Notes: generated from the letters alone by a model not told the origin. DNA of 64,000 nt from Effrenium voratum (GCA_963377175.1 CAUJNA010001004.1:36001-100000), one strand, 5' to 3'; positions 46,534-57,118 are shown, counted from the stretch's first letter. Translations and numbers: made by a program.

Positions 46534-46693
46534 GGGGGGTCAATGTGCCTCCTGCTCCAGGCGCACTAGTGCCCTGGAAGCAGTGCAACTTTCAGCAATC
46601 CCGGTAAAAAGAACTGCGGCCTCTTCGGACGAGCTTTGTTCTTTTGAGGTTTCATGTTTGGGTTCAAGCTAGGAGCAGTGCGACATGCCTTAA
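46534..46693 (+). repeat. Split direct repeat B2 of YR element
   Basis: Second B copy; right end of the element at CCTTAA (46693). Confidence 0.85.
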
Positions 46694-46696
46694 CCA

Positions 46697-46862
46697 GCGT
46701 TCCTCTTGTGCCTTTTGCTCCTCTCGTGCTCCTCTAGTGCTCATCTAGTGTTTTTTAAGTGCTCTTCTAATGCCCCTATAGCACTCCTGCAGTGATTCTC
46801 TGGAGCTCCTAAAGTGCTCTTTTGGGGCTCGTCTAGTGCTGCACAAGTCGCCCTTGTCTGGC
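46697..46862 (+). repeat. Degenerate GTGCTCYTCTAGT minisatellite
   Basis: About ten imperfect 13-17-bp units around GTGCTCCTCTAGTGCTCATC. A short piece of similar sequence lies at 15190-15221 on the far side of the YR element, suggesting the element inserted in this array. Confidence 0.65.
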
Positions 46863-46872
46863 CAGCCAGGGA

Positions 46873-47169
46873 GTGCCCAACCGGCTCGGCGGACGGTACG
46901 CAGGCTCAACGCTCGCTTTGGCGCGCCGCCGCAAGGAAAGAGCATACCCAGAGTTTTTGCGGTCAGATCGCTGCCGCTTGGTTGTCCTCGCTGTGGAGGT
47001 TGGAGGGCGGTGGAGCGAGGAAGCGCCGGCGCGGCTCCGGGCCAGTGTGACTTGCTCCTTGGTTGCCCGGTGGTCCGCTCTCTTGGCGCACTCAGCCTTG
47101 CTCTTGTGCCAGACGGCCGGGCCCGGCCTCTGCAATGTGGACGGGGCCCCTACAGCACCCTGCTGAGGG
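46873..47169 (+). pseudogene. RT-family C-terminal fragment
   Basis: LARRRKERAYPEFLRSDRCR, LVVLAVEVGGRWSEEA and ARWSALLAHSALL match the C-terminal block of the 35297-36559 copy (YPELLRSRRCRL, GLEVGGRW). No RT core attached; the tail after 47170 has AAAAAGGCGCG near 47235 like the family 3' end. Confidence 0.7.
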
Positions 47170-47206
47170 GCGCGCCCCTCAAGCCCTCCTGTGCCCGGAG
47201 GCATCC

Positions 47207-48377
47207 TTAATGGGGGGGTTTTGGGACAGACTTAAAAAGGCGCGTTGAAAAAAGAACACCAAAAAACATCGGCTGTATGCTATCAGGCTGCGCCGTCAAG
47301 TGCAAGTCATCCACAAAGGTAAGGGGACGCTCCTCCGGGCGGAGCTCCCGCTGTAGGGCGACAAGCGCTTGATGCATGGCGAGTGCGAACACTGCTGGTA
47401 TTAGCGGGCACGATGCTGCGTTGCAAAGATGTTTCAGTGCAATGCTGTTTGGTGAGGACGGGGGGCGCAGTTGTGGGATCGTCAGCGCGAGTCTGGGCGC
47501 CTGCCGTGGAGGTGGTGGTCCTTGCAGTAGGCCAGCCCTTTCAGATTCTTCCAAGCCCAGTGGTCAGGCCATTGGAGCAGGGAGCGGTTGGGAGCCTTCC
47601 CTTTCAGCTTGGAATGCGCGGACCGATGACCATGACCCTTCTCCACACCTTGGGGTCTTGCTCTTGCTCGGTTGATGTTCATAAACCTCCCTCTGCCAGA
47701 AGAGAAAGTCCCTCTGATGGTTTTGAGGCCTCGGAGAGATTGGTGCCCTGATGCACTATCTCATATATCTTGCGCCATGCGTTTCGGGGGAGGCTTTCTA
47801 CTTGCAAGGTCTTCCCCGTAGAACCAAGCATGCCAGTCATCCAACTCTTCTTTGGTGTCCTTCAGGTTGCCGAACTGCGGCACGGGGTCCCCATCCTACC
47901 GATCCCAGCCGTGCACCGTGATCCCCTTGTGTGTGGATCCTCGGGAAGTGGGCTTACAATGTGTTTGGCCGGAATGTAGCCCAATTCTCCTTTTGCAATC
48001 AGCCGCCATGGCTTCTTGAGGTAGCTGTCGCTGCCCTGAAGCTCCAGCCTTGGTTTCGGAGCCATGTGGCCACGCAGGCGTCCTCCAGCTGGCGTCTGTC
48101 GCACAGGGGCGCTTTTACCGGTGGCCAGTTGGTCTCCTTGGTTGCCGCCGCTGCCCAGACTGCCTGTAGAAGGCGCATGGTTGTGAACTCCGATGTTCGG
48201 GCGTCGAATCCATGTTCCCCATCCTGGAAACACCGCAGGGTTGTTCCGGCGACCTGCCAGGTTTTCCACCGTGACGTAACCCGATGTGCCCAGAGCTGCC
48301 TGGACATGCCAAGGAATTTCCTTGCCCACCACGATGGCTGCTAGTGGCTTCTGCAACTTTGCCAAATCGTCCTTCAT
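47207..48377 (-). pseudogene. Minus-strand RT-family copy, N-terminal domain plus RT palm
   Basis: Read on minus from the ATG at 48375-48377: LQKPLAAIVVGKEIPWHVQA, ALGTSGYVTVENLAGRR, then LELQGSDSYLKKPWRLIAKG and ELGYIPAKHIVSPLPED, to about 47862. A shift gives TKEELDDWHAWFYGEDLASR (about 47860-47800). Further down come ALAMHQALVALQRELRPEER and FVDDLHLTAQPDS (catalytic Asp pair, near 47300). The N-terminal part resembles the Gag-like leader common in dinoflagellate retroelements. The segment between leader and palm is missing and there are several frame changes, so this is a relic. Confidence 0.6.
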
Positions 48378-48605
48378 GCCAGTGGACTATGTGGCGGAGC
48401 CGTGGGCCTACGGCACGTGTGAGCGCTGCTTGAAAAGGCACGGTTTTTCGCTTGACCTTTGGAGGCCCACATTGCAGAGACGGACGATTCCGTGGACATC
48501 CATCGGAAACCGAGGTAGTGGCCCTACCTAGGTCTGGCGACCAGGGTAGGGGGGCCAAGGACAGGGCACCGTTTTTGCTCCGCTCCAACCTCCGCCAGGC
48601 CCGCC

Positions 48606-48947
48606 GTGGCCCGGCCCCAGCGGGCACCGCCAAGATCCTGTGCTTGCTTTTTGCTCGCACGCTCGCAGCATGTGGCGGCGTTTGCTCTGTCGACTCGGGT
48701 GGGCACCGAGGCCCTCGCACACAATTTGCAGGCATCCACTGACTCGGACCCCAACCTGACCCTGTCGGTTGATGGCGTCGGGGCGTTTGATCTCATCAGC
48801 CGCAATGCCATGCAGAGGGCTCTTCGCGGCGCCTGCGGCCAACACCTTGCTGCCTTTCGTCCGCTTGTTCGATGGTCGGACCTCCCGTTTTCTCTATGCC
48901 CGGTGCCGGGTGCACCGCATCGACGAGGGAAACAAGAAAACCCTTGA
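48606..48947 (+). pseudogene. RT palm-domain fragment
   Basis: FALSTRVGTEALAHNLQAST, LTLSVDGVGAFDLISRNAMQ retain the first Asp block and the upstream ALSTRAGTE motif. The frame decays after about 48860. No GxQGDP or FLDD block. Confidence 0.65.
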
Positions 48948-49011
48948 TGCCCGCGCTCTTCGCTTTGGGGCTTCACCTTGCCCTTTGTGCCTTCGACCGT
49001 GAGCTGCCCCT

Positions 49012-49269
49012 TTGATCGCGATCGCGAACGTGTGTCGGCCTTCGCCGGATCGGGTCATTCATCTCCTTCCTCGCCTGGAGCACCACCTGTATGCTCACAC
49101 CCGCATCCGGCTAGGCCCGTGTTTGGAACGCGGCTGGCGCAATCGCCGCCCTCAGCGCGGACCATGCAGCCTTTCTCGCCCAGCCCCCCCCGGCCTGCCG
49201 GACCTCCAGGCCGCTTGGTTGTTGCTCCTTTACTGCGCTTCTGCCCGTGCCCACGCGTCCTGCCCCTGA
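49012..49269 (+). pseudogene. RT-family thumb-region fragment
   Basis: PDRVIHLLPRLEHHLYAHTR, IRLGPCLERGWRNR parallel the segment after FLDD in the fuller copies. It then skips to PDLQAAWLLLLYCASARA, matching LQSAWLILLTCGAPRA at about 36125-36165. Confidence 0.55.
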
Positions 49270-49554
49270 GCAGACGCGGGCCTTTGCAGCTGAGTCCTGC
49301 AGTTTGAACAGTGGACCTTCTGCCCAACTCGGCTGCCAGCGCTGCCGAGCTTGCTTTTCGCCGCTGTGCAGCACGCCCCTGCCGCGTTTTGGGGCATCTT
49401 GGGCGGATAGTTTGCCTTCCCTCGCAATCCGGGCACCCGCCGTGTTCGCCACTCTCCTGCCTCAGTTTGAGTCGCCTCAGCCCGACTCCGCTTCGGCGCG
49501 TGCTCTCTGCGATGCTCGCCGACGCCTCCATGATGTTGGGTTCGACCCGCCGCC

Positions 49555-50045
49555 GTGCCAGGGAGGGCCCGCCTGATGTCCTTGACTCGGAAGACTGGAT
49601 TAGGGGATGGCAACGTGCCGCCTCACGTGCTGTTGACGACAGCTTCGTCCTTGAGCTCGCACGCCGGCTCACCGCTTCGTGTGCTGCCTGGCCTCCTTGC
49701 CCCCCTGGCCGTTGAGCTGGATCCTGCCGCCGCGATAGTGTCGCTGGACGGGCGCAGCGCTTACGACTTGGTGTCACGCGCTGCCTTTGTTGCAAAGCTC
49801 GGCGACGTAGCGCCAGCGCTCTTGCCGTTCGTGCGCGCATTCTACCGCATTCAGCGGGGGGATGGGTCTGCCTTGAGCGCGCCACCGCCAGGGTCTGCCG
49901 TGAACCACACGCTCCTTCGAGACTTGAACGTGCATATTAACAGCTTTAAAATGACAGCATCGAGGTTATCGCCAATGGCCTTCCTCTTTGGGGCGTTCAG
50001 CTTCGTGTTGCTCGGCGAGCCAATGAGAGGACTTAACGGGACTTG
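49555..50045 (+). pseudogene. RT palm fragment of a second RT subfamily
   Basis: AAAIVSLDGRSAYDLVSRAA, FVAKLGDVAPALLPFVRAFY carry the first catalytic Asp in a variant block (SLDGRSAYD rather than SVDGVGAFD), so this is a different subfamily from the neighbours. After about 49860 it changes to unrelated sequence. Confidence 0.6.
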
Positions 50046-50059
50046 AAGTGCTGGAGCGC

Positions 50060-50670
50060 TGAGGCCGACTTGCAAGCCTCTTGCCCCGCATGGCGTTCCG
50101 CGCGCGGTGGTCGGCCCTCATTTCTTTGTCGGAGCGCCCGTCATGGCCTGACCTGTTGTTGGCCCATGCCGCGCCCCCGACCGATGCAGACGGCGACCCC
50201 GGTGACTGGCCTCGTGGCTAGCAACTGTTCGCGCGCGCTCCCGCAGACTGAGCTGCTGCCGGCCGTGCTTCGAATCCAGTAGGGAGCCGCGCTCCGCGCT
50301 CCGTCTTGCTCGGCGAGCCAAGGAGAGGACTTACCGTGAGATCCTTTCGTCTCATCGCTGCCGCCTTGTCGTTGTCGGACTTGAAGTTGGTGGCCGCTGG
50401 AGCGCTGAGGCCGCACAGTTTGTCAGGCCCGGGCCCGCGCCCGCTCTGTGCCAGATGACATGCAAGCCTCTTGTGCCGCAGCATACCGCGCCCGTTGGTC
50501 GGCCCTCATTTCTTTTGCCGCCGCGCGGGCGTATGCCACCAGCCTTCTTGCCCTGCCCGGAGCCGGCGCACACACACAATCTTTGACGGGCCCGTGCCAG
50601 ATTTCAGCGACATCCTTGCTGACTTCCGGCACTCCGAAGCGCTCGAGTGCAGTCGGCTGCCTGTGCCCAG
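50060..50670 (+). pseudogene. Two RT-family C-terminal fragments
   Basis: At 50090-50220: FRARWSALISLSERPSWPDL. At 50328-50430: RTYREILSSHRCRLVVVGLE and VGGRWSAEAAQFVR, the standard C-terminal block. At 50580-50680 the conserved end PVPDFSDILADFRHSEALE and SRLPVPRR. Frame changes between them. Confidence 0.6.
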
Positions 50671-50698
50671 ACGCTGACCGGGTCAGCAACAGCGCTGC

Positions 50699-51427
50699 AT
50701 GTGGGGAGGCTGGCCTCCACAACAACAGCCTAAGTCCTCCAGTGCCCGGTGGCACCCATTAAAGAGGCGTTTCCGCGGGGTGAGCAGTGGACGGGGAGAC
50801 GGAAAAAGGCAAGGAACAAAATCCAGTCTGTTCCCCCTTGCTCACCGGAGATGCGGGGGGGATGGTTTTCCGGGTTGTGGCGCTGCGCTGGACGCGCTCG
50901 GCGACCGCGCCGCAGCCTGCTCACGCAGCGGCCTCCTCGCGCGCCGAGCAGGCTTGGGTGCGGGTCGCGCGCGCCTGGGGCTTGAGGGCCGGGGTGTCCC
51001 GCAGCAATGGGTTGCGAACACCTCCCGCGCTGCGGCGCAACGGTCGCCCCCAAGCACGCATTGTGTACCGGCCGCGCGCCCCCGGCTGTGCGCTGACCGG
51101 CTGCTGCGGGCTGGCGTCGGCGCTGGTGGACGCTGCTCAGCGTTGCGCTTCAGCGCGCTCTTGGTTTCACCTTGCTTGGTGGTAGGTGGCTCTGCCCGGC
51201 GCGGCCAGCTGCTGCGGGCGAGCCCGACCTGGCCGACGTCCTCGCCATGGCCGGCCCTTCCGGGCCTAGCCTTCTCCCTCTTCGTAGCTGAGCGCCGCAG
51301 CGCGCCTTGGCGTGTCGCCGCCTCAGGGCCCCGGCGGCTGCGCGCGTTTCACCCTAGGCCCGCAGCGCTGCAGAAGACAACAACGTATCCATGTATCTTT
51401 GTGCACAACTTTCAGCGCAAGACCGTG
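50699..51427 (+). pseudogene. RT-family distal domain, CGAALDALGDRAAAC type
   Basis: In the frame starting 50699, CGAALDALGDRAAACSRSGL and LARRAGLGAGRARLGLE lie near 50870-51000. The same conserved block appears degraded at about 15050-15100 (CRCRRLLDPLGDHRAG). It is Cys/His-containing and Arg-rich. Preceded at 50797-50810 by the family tail AGACGGAAAAAGGC, so two copies abut here. Confidence 0.5.
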
Positions 51428-51748
51428 CCGGAAAAATGAGTGCGGCAAGTCTTGGAAAGGCCGGGACGTTTTGATGGTTTAGTGCAGTGGCTCTGCGAAT
51501 GACTGATGTGGCTCAGCTGTAGGTTGCCGATTGCTCAAGGCACATGTGGCTTCTGTGACAACATGTGACAACCTGGCATGGTAAAATCGCCTTCAAGCAG
51601 ACTTGATTAAGAAGGGCGTTGGCATCCTTGCATGGTTGTTGTTTGGAAACATTTACATTTTTGCTTATTGTGGTTTAGTGGGAAGTCCCCACTCAACTGC
51701 TAAAATTTAAAGTTTTGCTCCCCTTCCAACGTCAACCAAGCTTGCTAT
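51428..51748. other. No gene seen
   Basis: Unique-looking sequence between the RT relics and the next ORF. No motif or repeat found. Confidence 0.4.
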
Positions 51749-52246
51749 GGCCGCCGAGGAGGAGGGTTGCTTTCAGAGTGCCTGCCGAACTCGGAGTTTC
51801 TGCTTCCTCCAGGATGGCAAGTCATCCCGCCAGAAGCTGCTGGATCGGTGGCGCTGGCATGGAACCCTCGATTCTTCCGTCACTTGAGGGGGAACTGGGA
51901 GCCCAGACCTTCCGTTCGACTCAGGCTGCAGAGGACACTGCTGCAAGCTCAGAGAGCGTGTGCAAGCTGTTTGGCGCAATAGTTGGTCGATTTTGGTGTG
52001 GCCTTGTCCATTCCAAAGGGCAGCGAACCTTTTTTTTGGGTTTCCCTGTTTGAAGAGACGTCCATTTGCAACTGTGCCATGGTCACCAAAAAGTTGCTTG
52101 CAAGGAACACGCTGGATGATGAGGAGCAATTGGAGGAGGCGTGCCTCATGTTGAAGCTAAGGGTCAGTGTGTACCCCCCGATCGCCGTCAGGGATGGGAA
52201 TTCCCCAGCTGCACTCCCTGGATGTGATAGAAACCCCTTGGATTAG
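51749..52246 (+). CDS. Possible host gene fragment, unknown
   Basis: An ATG at 51749 begins MAAEEEGCFQSACRTRSF. An overlapping frame reads LSECLPNSEFLLPPGWQVIP and VALAWNPRFFRHLRGNWEPR, then in a third frame VDFGVALSIPKGSEPFFWVS, CAMVTKKLLARNTLDDEEQL and EEACLMLKLRVSVYPPIAVR to a stop at 52244. Protein-like in composition and unlike the retroelements. Frame changes could reflect introns or decay. No family recognised. Confidence 0.3.
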
Positions 52247-54330
52247 TTGGAAGGTGAGGCGTGGGATTTGAGCCCTGGAGGCTGTCCGGGCTGTTGAGAA
52301 GTTGGTGTCAGACAGAGAAGCGTCGGGTGCTCAAAGTCTGCGTGTGCAGTACTGGACACGGGTTTTTGTTACTTGTCGTCCAGGCGGCAGGCATCGCTTA
52401 TCCGACAGCTCGCGTTCTACTTCTCAGTCCGCAGCTCAAAAAAAAGTCGATGCAGCACCAAGACCCGTTTTGCGGCATGCGGTAGTCATTTGACCGACGT
52501 CGTCTCTGCTTCAGTTTGTGCCGAGAGAAGATCCCATGAGCTAGGATGCGAACCTTCGCAGAGACCGCTTCCTGCGAGAGAAGATCGCTGGCGCCCAAGG
52601 TTTAGATGCTGGACTGGGGGCATGTTGAATCCAAAAGTGAAGGGCCCCTTGTAAATTCAAGCGATCCTGGGCCAATCCTTCCATGCTAAAGAAAAAATCA
52701 GCGTGGCTTGTCAGTTTGTCCCTACGTAATGTTGTGCTGGGGGGGGCACGTGTCAGCATTCGACTTGTCGGAGAATCAGGTTGCATCGGAGCAAGGCTTT
52801 GTGCCACTCTCAGCCTGGAACTTAACGTATCAAAGGCAGCTGCCAAGATGAAGGGGCTACTGTTGACCCCGGATTAATAAACCCCTGTTTACAAATATGG
52901 AGCACTGCCAAGCCTACATCCGGCACCAACCATGGCCCAATGGCCGTGGGGCTAAGGTCATTCTGCCGTTCAACCGCTTGAAGCTCATGGGCTGCGGGGG
53001 ACCTAGGGGGCTGTTGGGTGCGTGGCCTTGCGCTCTTTTGGCGTTGGCCGAGCCGTCTCAATTTTTCCTCCGGCTTCTGGGCTTATGGATGGCTTATCAT
53101 GGCTTATGCATGGGCTTGTCCGTGGCTTATCCAGGACCCCCCCCCCCCCACCCCCCCAACCAACGAAAAACACCGGGCGTCCGGCGCGACGCGGCTCTGC
53201 AACTGGACCGGGGCGGTAGGTGTCACGGAAGGGGAGCTCGCTGCAGCAGTTCAGGCGCGAGATGGACACTACTGGTATATAGCCACCAACATGTCTATGG
53301 CTTCCTACGGTTTCGGCGGCTAGTTTATGGGATCCTGCAAGCATGAGAATTCGCCAAGCCACCGAAACCATAGGACATAGTCTTAGAAGCAGACCACCGG
53401 AACTCATGAACCCACTGGAAGCTACCTCAGTCAGGTACTCTCGAAGTCAAGACACTTAGACCCCGCAGGGTCGAAGCTCATAGCCAGGCCGCAGACCCCA
53501 AGTTCAACATGGAGCTTTCGGCAGCTGCCTCGAAAGCCTCGGCCGAGATCTTTCGGCGGCAAGGGAAGAATTCCCGGTAGACCGCTTTGTTTTGGTCGGG
53601 GGGCGATCCATATATGTATATATATATATATACATATCCCCAGCCTGGGTGTGGGTTGGGCTACCCGAAAAAACCAGCTTGGTGAGGGAAACCAACACAA
53701 GTGAATGGAGAACCACTGTTTTCACACATTTGCACATGTTGGGCAGTTAGCGACTCACCTTTGCCGGTCGATGTAACAAGCTGGTGGGTTTTGGATGTAT
53801 CTTCGCAGGAATGCTGACAAACTGGCTGAAAACCATAAAATGTCCCCATCCTTTTGGAGGTCAAAACAGCCCGCCCCTCTTGCACCCACCCCCTCCTTAG
53901 CAACTCCATAAAAGAGTCTGTCTAGAGAGGGTTCCCTTTTTGAATCCGAGGTTTCGAACAACAAGAGCAAGGGGCGCATGCCCAAGCTCTTTGTTTGCTT
54001 TCTGCGGGGCCAAGAAAAAACACGAACTCAGATTCTGTCATGATTCCAGATTCTGTCATGATTCCCTCGCTTCTATTGGATTCAAGCGCTTGGGCTCATC
54101 TTCCTTGCCTTTGAGTGGGGCGATGTGGGTATGTGAATCAAGGGATTTGGACCCCGAACATCCGAGGGGCTCAGTCAAGGTTCGCGAAAGGGCCACGGTC
54201 GCGGGGTTTTGCAAAAAGGTCAGGCTGTTTAAAGCAAGCGGAAAAGGGAAGCCTCAAAAGCAAACACACACACGCACACACAGACCAGCACCTACACCAT
54301 TCCACGTGCCATTTGACTTTGGGTGTGACC
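52247..54330. other. Mostly non-coding; simple repeats
   Basis: No convincing gene. Notable sites: a C-run at 53139-53157, a TATATGTATATATATATATA palindromic tract at 53611-53636, duplicated GATTCTGTCATGATTCC at 54032 and 54048, and an ACAC/GCAC run at 54263-54285. Confidence 0.5.
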
Positions 54331-54349
54331 CATGTCTTTGGGTTGGGAC

Positions 54350-54447
54350 AAGTACCACCAGGAATTGGACCACAGGTTTTGGTCCATGTTGCCACTTAGC
54401 AGTGCACCCCATTTTGGGGTTACCCTATTTTTGACAACCACAGCCAG
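54350..54447. repeat. MITE-like family 2, copy 1
   Basis: Shares AGGAATTGGACC.CAGGTTTT, CATTTTGGGGTTACC and ATTTTTGAC..ACAGCC with copies at 56457-56569 and 61027-61128. The most degraded of the three. Confidence 0.6.
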
Positions 54448-54533
54448 CATGGCGCCCGATCCGTTGCCCCACCTTCCTCGACAGCCCTAGGAGGAGAAGG
54501 ACGCCATCCGCCGGGCCGGCGGGGCGGAGCCGC

Positions 54534-54660
54534 CATCGCTGCGCCTTGGCTGGATAGGTTTGGGTGAACGAAATCCTGCACCCCTTTCGGTGGGGATTCA
54601 TCACCTGTGGAGCGAACACCCCCTTAATAATGGGGGTTTCTTAATCCTGGGTCAACATTA
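54534..54660. repeat. MITE-like family 3, partial copy
   Basis: GGTGGGGATTCATCAC, GAACACCCCC and TTAATCCTGGGTCAACATTA match 54929-55050. The left end carries GGGTGAACGAAATCC, a family 1 terminal motif, so it is a mosaic. Confidence 0.6.
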
Positions 54661-54680
54661 CTCCCTTGTTACCAGACATA

Positions 54681-54876
54681 CTGTGGATGAACGAAATCCT
54701 ACCTAAGAAACTCCGGAAATGAGGATTCCTCTAAAAAATACCAACAAACAAATGGTTGAACAGGGGTGGGGGTCTCGTTCGCAGGACAAGCATGGCCCTC
54801 AGAGAATGCGGTACAAAGAAACATGGTTTCAACCATGGCTTCAAATTGGTGCGAAATGGATTTCGTCCATCCACAG
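54681..54876. repeat. MITE-like family 1, copy 1
   Basis: 196 bp with terminal inverted repeats CTGTGGATGAACGAAATCC and GGATTTCGTCCATCCACAG (18 of 19 pairs). The interior shares TAAGAAACTCCGGAAATGA and GGTTTCAACCATG with copy 2. No coding capacity. Confidence 0.75.
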
Positions 54877-54928
54877 GTTTGAAACTTCTGGCCGCTGGAG
54901 CCGAGTCCACTTCACTCCGGAACTGTGG

Positions 54929-55050
54929 TAATGTTGACCACGCCCCTGGTTGATTTTGATTGGGGGGTGTCCCGTTTTAGTGGGGATTCATCACTCTTGG
55001 AGGGAACACCCCCCTAATGGGACGGGTCTGTCAATCCTGGGTCAACATTA
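54929..55050. repeat. MITE-like family 3, copy with both ends
   Basis: Terminal inverted repeats TAATGTTGACC and GGTCAACATTA. Interior GTGGGGATTCATCAC, GGAGGGAACACCCCC. Confidence 0.7.
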
Positions 55051-56150
55051 ACTTCCATTGCCCTGCGAATTTATGGGAAATCCCGAGCTTGAGCCAGCGA
55101 AAGAAGCCAGGGGCTCACAAGTTCGAGAAGACTCGCACCAATCAGCCCAGGAACAAGTGATTTTCTGATAGCTCAACCTACTAGGCATCAATAAAACACT
55201 TATTGCCAACTTGTTTCAATTCCCAAAGCAACTGCGAAGAAGGAAGGGAAGGGACGGGAAGGGAAGGGAAGGGAAAGGCCGGCGGGGAGGGCAGGGCAGC
55301 GAAGGCTGGGTAGAGCAGGGGCTTATTCTGCGAATCCTCATCCTAAACCCACCATAAGCCCAACGGAAAGAACAAACCATAAACACAACGTTTGTTAGGG
55401 AACTTCACCAAACTTCAATGGAATTGTGGCGCTTCTCGTGGGCGTGAGTGCGCCGTGCATAGTGCGCCCTTTGTTCTCTTGGATGAGCAAAAGCACGAAC
55501 GCTTTTGTATCCAGGTCGTTTGGCGGAGCTGGCAGTGACTTGGCCCGCCGCCCAGAGGCTGAGCTTGACCGAACTTTGCCCGCGGATTCGTCAAGCCTGG
55601 CTTGACGTGGACTGTTCCCCGCAATTCACCCTGAAGGATGGGAAGCAGGGACACCTGATTGATCAGCAGCCTCTTTGGGCCCAACGGGCCTACCCTAAAC
55701 GACAGGGGAGCGCGGTCTGAACAACCCAGCTGGGCCGAACTGAGGAGAAGCGCAGCGTGCAGCTGAGCGGCTTTCCAAAAGGCGCATCGGGGGGTTTTTC
55801 CCCGATTGCGATGTTGAAGGTTGGGTGACCCCAGAGGTCTAAACTGGACAGGGTTGTGGTTTAATAATAATCAATACATGTCCCGGTTCAAGCATCACAT
55901 TTACGGAAACTTTGTTTTGCCAAATGGACTCAGCACACATATTTTCTGGGGTCATTATTTTGACAGTTACTGGGGGTAATCAAAGTCAGAAAATGGAATC
56001 GGTTGTTTCCCTTTAACCCACCACTTGGTGGTGACTTTGATCATGGTAAAATAATGACCTTGGAAACCATTCTCGCGAGCTGATAGGACGCTCATTGCCA
56101 AATTCATTTCCTCCCGCAACTGGTCCGCGTCGCCCGGCTTCTGACGGCTT
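55051..56150. other. No gene recognised; GGGAA repeat
   Basis: Contains a purine-rich GGGAAGGGAAGGGAA tract (55240-55280). A 71-codon ORF at 55505 has no motif. Otherwise featureless. Confidence 0.4.
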
Positions 56151-56227
56151 TTTATTGAAGGCATTTGTGGCATGCTCGAAGTCCATGTTGCTCGTCTGGC
56201 CTTCCTACATGGTCACAAAAGGGGAGC

Positions 56228-56400
56228 CATGACCAAGATGTCAGGTGATGAGTTGGTGACCATCGAGGAAGTCTCCAAACTCTGCGAACCTTTCGGGAAG
56301 GTGGACTTTGTGCGTCTGCCGCGCGCCCAGAGCAGCCAACGCCGGGCATGGCGTCCAGAAAGGCACCCGACGCGCGGCTGTAGCAAGCCGGTTGAGTCAT
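56228..56400 (+). CDS. Possible exon, first half of an RRM-like domain
   Basis: MTKMSGDELVTIEEVSKLCE, PFGKVDFVRLPRAQSSQRR: the ...EEVSKLCEPFGKVDFVRLPR segment has the helix-1/strand-2 pattern of an RNA recognition motif. The second half could be 56873-57052. A family 2 MITE lies between them, so the gap may be an intron. Weak evidence. Confidence 0.35.
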
Positions 56401-56456
56401 AGAATTCCAAGCTGGAATCTGGATTTGTTTGGATGATCCCCTCTGTCTGAATCCAC

Positions 56457-56569
56457 GTGGGTACGGGTCAAAATGCACCCACCCAGGAATTGGACCGCAG
56501 GTTTTAGTCTTTGGTTCGATTTATCAGGGCAAGCCATTTTGGTGTTACCGCATTTTTGACCCACAGCCA
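56457..56569. repeat. MITE-like family 2, copy 2
   Basis: 113 bp. Ends TGGGTACGGGTCAAAATGC and GCATTTTTGACCCACAGCCA are inverted repeats with few mismatches. Interior AGGAATTGGACCGCAGGTTT. Confidence 0.75.
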
Positions 56570-56872
56570 CGTTGATCAATCTGGGGTCCTTTGTGCTCAG
56601 GCTGCGAGAGGGCCCTTCAGATGGCCTGCGCCTCAGTTTTTTCGGTTGTGGCCGACTGGCTTGACCAACCGGCTGCATTGCGCGATTTCGATGGGACCGC
56701 AAAGTGGTCGAGTCATAGGTGTGCTTTTTGGTTGTTTTCTATTAAAACTGGTTTACCTGGTGGTTCGTTCAATCATCTACCAGGGCTCTCTATTTTCCAA
56801 AAAGGACACCCATGGGTTGAGTGGTTGGATTTCCATTTGGCCGAAGAGTCAAACCCTTAGCAGGGGCTCTGA

Positions 56873-57052
56873 AAATGGACAGCCCAGAGAAAGGTGCACG
56901 GCTCGTGCCAGATGGGAAGATCTTCATGGGCAGTGCCGAAGTGGAGTTTCAGAGCGAAGAGGCCGATGGCGAAGGCATTGTCCATGCTCCCGAATCTGTT
57001 CCCCCTAATGAAGGTCTCCCCAATAAACACCATTGTGTTGCTGGCAGTTTTT
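56873..57052 (+). CDS. Possible exon, second half of an RRM-like domain
   Basis: ALKMDSPEKGARLVPDGKIF, then MGSAEVEFQSEEADGEGIVH, which fits the RNP1 strand (G-x-A-x-VEF-x-SEEA). Together with 56228-56400 it would make most of an RRM, perhaps of the La type. Splice sites are not certain and the rest of the gene is not found. Confidence 0.35.
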
Positions 57053-57118
57053 AGTGTTTTTTTTTGGAAAAACGGGCGCGTTTTGTTCTTAGGGGGAAGG
57101 GATTAGTCACCAGGCATA

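Larger units (their letters stand above)
15222..46693 (+). mobile_element. DIRS/PAT-like tyrosine-recombinase retrotransposon
   Basis: Recognised by split direct repeats. A1 (15222-15329) matches A2 (46180-46286), and B1 (46025-46179) matches B2 (46534-46693), giving A1 ... B1-A2-B2, the layout of PAT-like elements in the DIRS order. Between A1 and B1, all on plus, are small hydrophobic ORFs, a Pro/Cys-rich ORF, a tyrosine recombinase, a CCCH-finger Gag, a cytosine-methyltransferase-like domain, RT and RNase H. No TSD is expected for this group and none is seen. The span includes a nested LINE (4.0 kb), a satellite, and a 16-kb TIR element; without the two insertions the element is about 11.4 kb. 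Several ORFs are frameshifted, so this copy is probably defective. Confidence 0.75.
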
